Below are positions 62,873-64,000 of a stretch of DNA of 64,000 nucleotides, piece by piece. This stretch comes from Merluccius polli. Its lineage: Eukaryota > Chordata > Actinopteri > Gadiformes > Merlucciidae. Made by a program: the position numbers and the translations under genes. Within the stretch, counting starts at the first letter, position 1. Every line of letters starts with the position of its first letter. The notes beneath the pieces are model-generated. The model searched no databases and was not told where the DNA came from. It saw only the letters and a program-made list of their open reading frames with translations. Where the stretch lies: the NCBI GenBank assembly GCA_030340625.1, contig JAOPHQ010005473.1, positions 46,844 to 110,843 of the forward strand, read 5' to 3'.

Positions 62873-63476
62873 GGATTAAACCCTGCTGTCCCGCCACTGG
62901 AGTCCGCATACCGCAGCGTATCAACAAGGACGAGCTGCTTGGGATGTGGATTGCAGGAACACATTCAATGGGTAAGGGGGTGCGGTGTGGGGGGGGGGGG
63001 GGGGGGGGTGTACCACAGTTTTTCTGTCCTCCACACAGCTGTCGAAAGTTGTGAAATGTGAAAAATGGTATTTAACTGTTTTATATACGACACTGCTGAC
63101 CTCTGATTCTGGTGTGATGTTGCTGTTCAGCTTTGTGTTTCTGCCCCCCTGTATCACTATTTACCACACTTTGCAGAACTGGTGCCAATCTGAAAACCAG
63201 ACTGCCAAAATGAGTGAAGTATTGATAGATTTGAATGAATGTCATTCGAGTACCTTACCATGAAGATACAGAGGCTAAGATAGGCCTTAATCCCCTCTTA
63301 GCCCTTAGCCCCTTGGCTCACCATAGTGTGAAAGACCCAATGAGTTATCACTGATCATACTGACCAATCCAGGCCGGGTTGCAAACTGGTAGACAGGCTG
63401 ACTTAGTGAGCTAAACCTCCCCCTAATGATATGGTCCTTCCCATAGACATATATACGTAGACGCCTCATGACGTGC

Positions 63477-63524
63477 TGGAACGTAATCCAGCGTTGCCGC
63501 CAGGGAACGCTGGATTACGTTCCA
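63477..63524. other. Perfect 19-bp hairpin
   Basis: TGGAACGTAATCCAGCGTT and AACGCTGGATTACGTTCCA flank a 10-nt loop (gccgccaggg). It is at or across the left border of the element at 63501-63717. Confidence 0.93.
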
Positions 63525-63717
63525 ACGCCTCTAGGTAAGTTTGCGCCCTAGGCGAGATTGTCGACCGGGGGGGGGTTAGTGCGCGATTGTCAATGGGGGC
63601 AATTGTCGGACCGTCGGACCTACGACCTACGGGCGCCCAAGGGTGCCTCGCGGCGCCTCTCCAGCAAATGGCGCCCTAGGCGACCGCCTATGTCGCCTAT
63701 GCCTAGAGCCGGCCCTG
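63501..63717 (-). mobile_element. Probable hAT MITE
   Basis: The right end reads AGAGCCGGCCCTG, a common fish hAT terminus (CAGGGCCGGCTCT reversed). The best left end is CAGGG at 63501, because the flanks gttgccgc (63493-63500) and gtcgccgc (63718-63725) then form an 8-bp duplication with one mismatch. The interior shares GTCGAC and GCGCGATTGTC with the MITE at 52621. The left border is uncertain because it falls in a hairpin loop. Confidence 0.55.
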
Positions 63718-64000
63718 GTCGCCGCCGACCTATTGGTTGGGTCTCGTCACTCTAGTCTAGCATAGGAGTCAACGGGAGAGCTATGCCAGTATTTTGTGCA
63801 GCTTACGGCGCAGTATTGACACCAGATCACGTGGGATTACCTTTCACAAGTAAGATTGAACAATAATTCTTTTTTTTTTTCTTTTTTTTTTTTTATTAAT
63901 TCGTCCTGTATCATAACTAAATCTCTGCCGTTTGTAACAAACCAAACCGTGTGAAAATCCGGTAAAAATTCGGGGAGTTATGCTTATTATTGTAGTTGGG

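Overview
This is a vertebrate nuclear DNA window, most likely from a teleost fish. The evidence is split genes with GT-AG introns, very dense (CA)n/(GT)n and homopolymer tracts, and repeat families typical of fish: hAT and Harbinger-like MITEs, a CR1/L2-type LINE, tRNA-derived SINEs with the V-SINE tail and a ZBED-like hAT relic. The density of dinucleotide arrays recalls cod-like fishes, but the order cannot be fixed from the sequence.

Two protein-coding genes are clear. From 179 to 14443 (+) lie eleven coding exons of usp31, a ubiquitin-specific protease. The window opens in an intron, so the first exons, including the catalytic-Cys region, are missing. The eleven exons join in one frame into the last 976 residues. 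Downstream is a probable long 3' UTR, with its best poly(A) signal at 20060. From 55578 down to 48494 (-) lies a complete two-exon hs3st2-like heparan sulfate 3-O-sulfotransferase of 397 residues, with a 5.9 kb intron and a CpG-rich 5' end. The two genes converge tail to tail, as USP31 and HS3ST2 do on human 16p12. The first acts on ubiquitin conjugates; the second is a Golgi enzyme acting on heparan sulfate. Their proximity looks like conserved synteny, not shared function.

The usp31 introns hold a decayed 2.8 kb ZBED-like hAT transposon (1951-4718), a GGGCCC-ended MITE (4833-5709), a 5'-truncated CR1/L2 LINE (about 6150-7640), a Harbinger-like MITE (8950-9657) and a repeat family whose second copy lies at 60630-61015. 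The 3' UTR contains a TTAA-flanked MITE.

The intergenic interval (20.1-48 kb) is mostly repeats. It includes several hAT elements with 8-bp target duplications, a 2.9 kb foldback element (32528-35430) with a nested hAT insertion, SINEs, simple-sequence arrays and CpG-rich blocks. One unexpected item at about 31.7-32.4 kb looks like a tiny two-exon transcription unit: promoter-like boxes, an ATG, a spliceable intron, a signal-peptide-like ORF, a frameshifted Ly6/CD59-like cysteine pattern and a poly(A) signal.

The hs3st2 intron and upstream region are rich in purine/pyrimidine mirror repeats, poly-G tracts, a G-quadruplex-prone array and long (GT)n. There is no CRISPR, operon or prokaryotic defence content. 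Everything was done by eye: repeat-family names, UTR limits and conserved-element calls are inferences.
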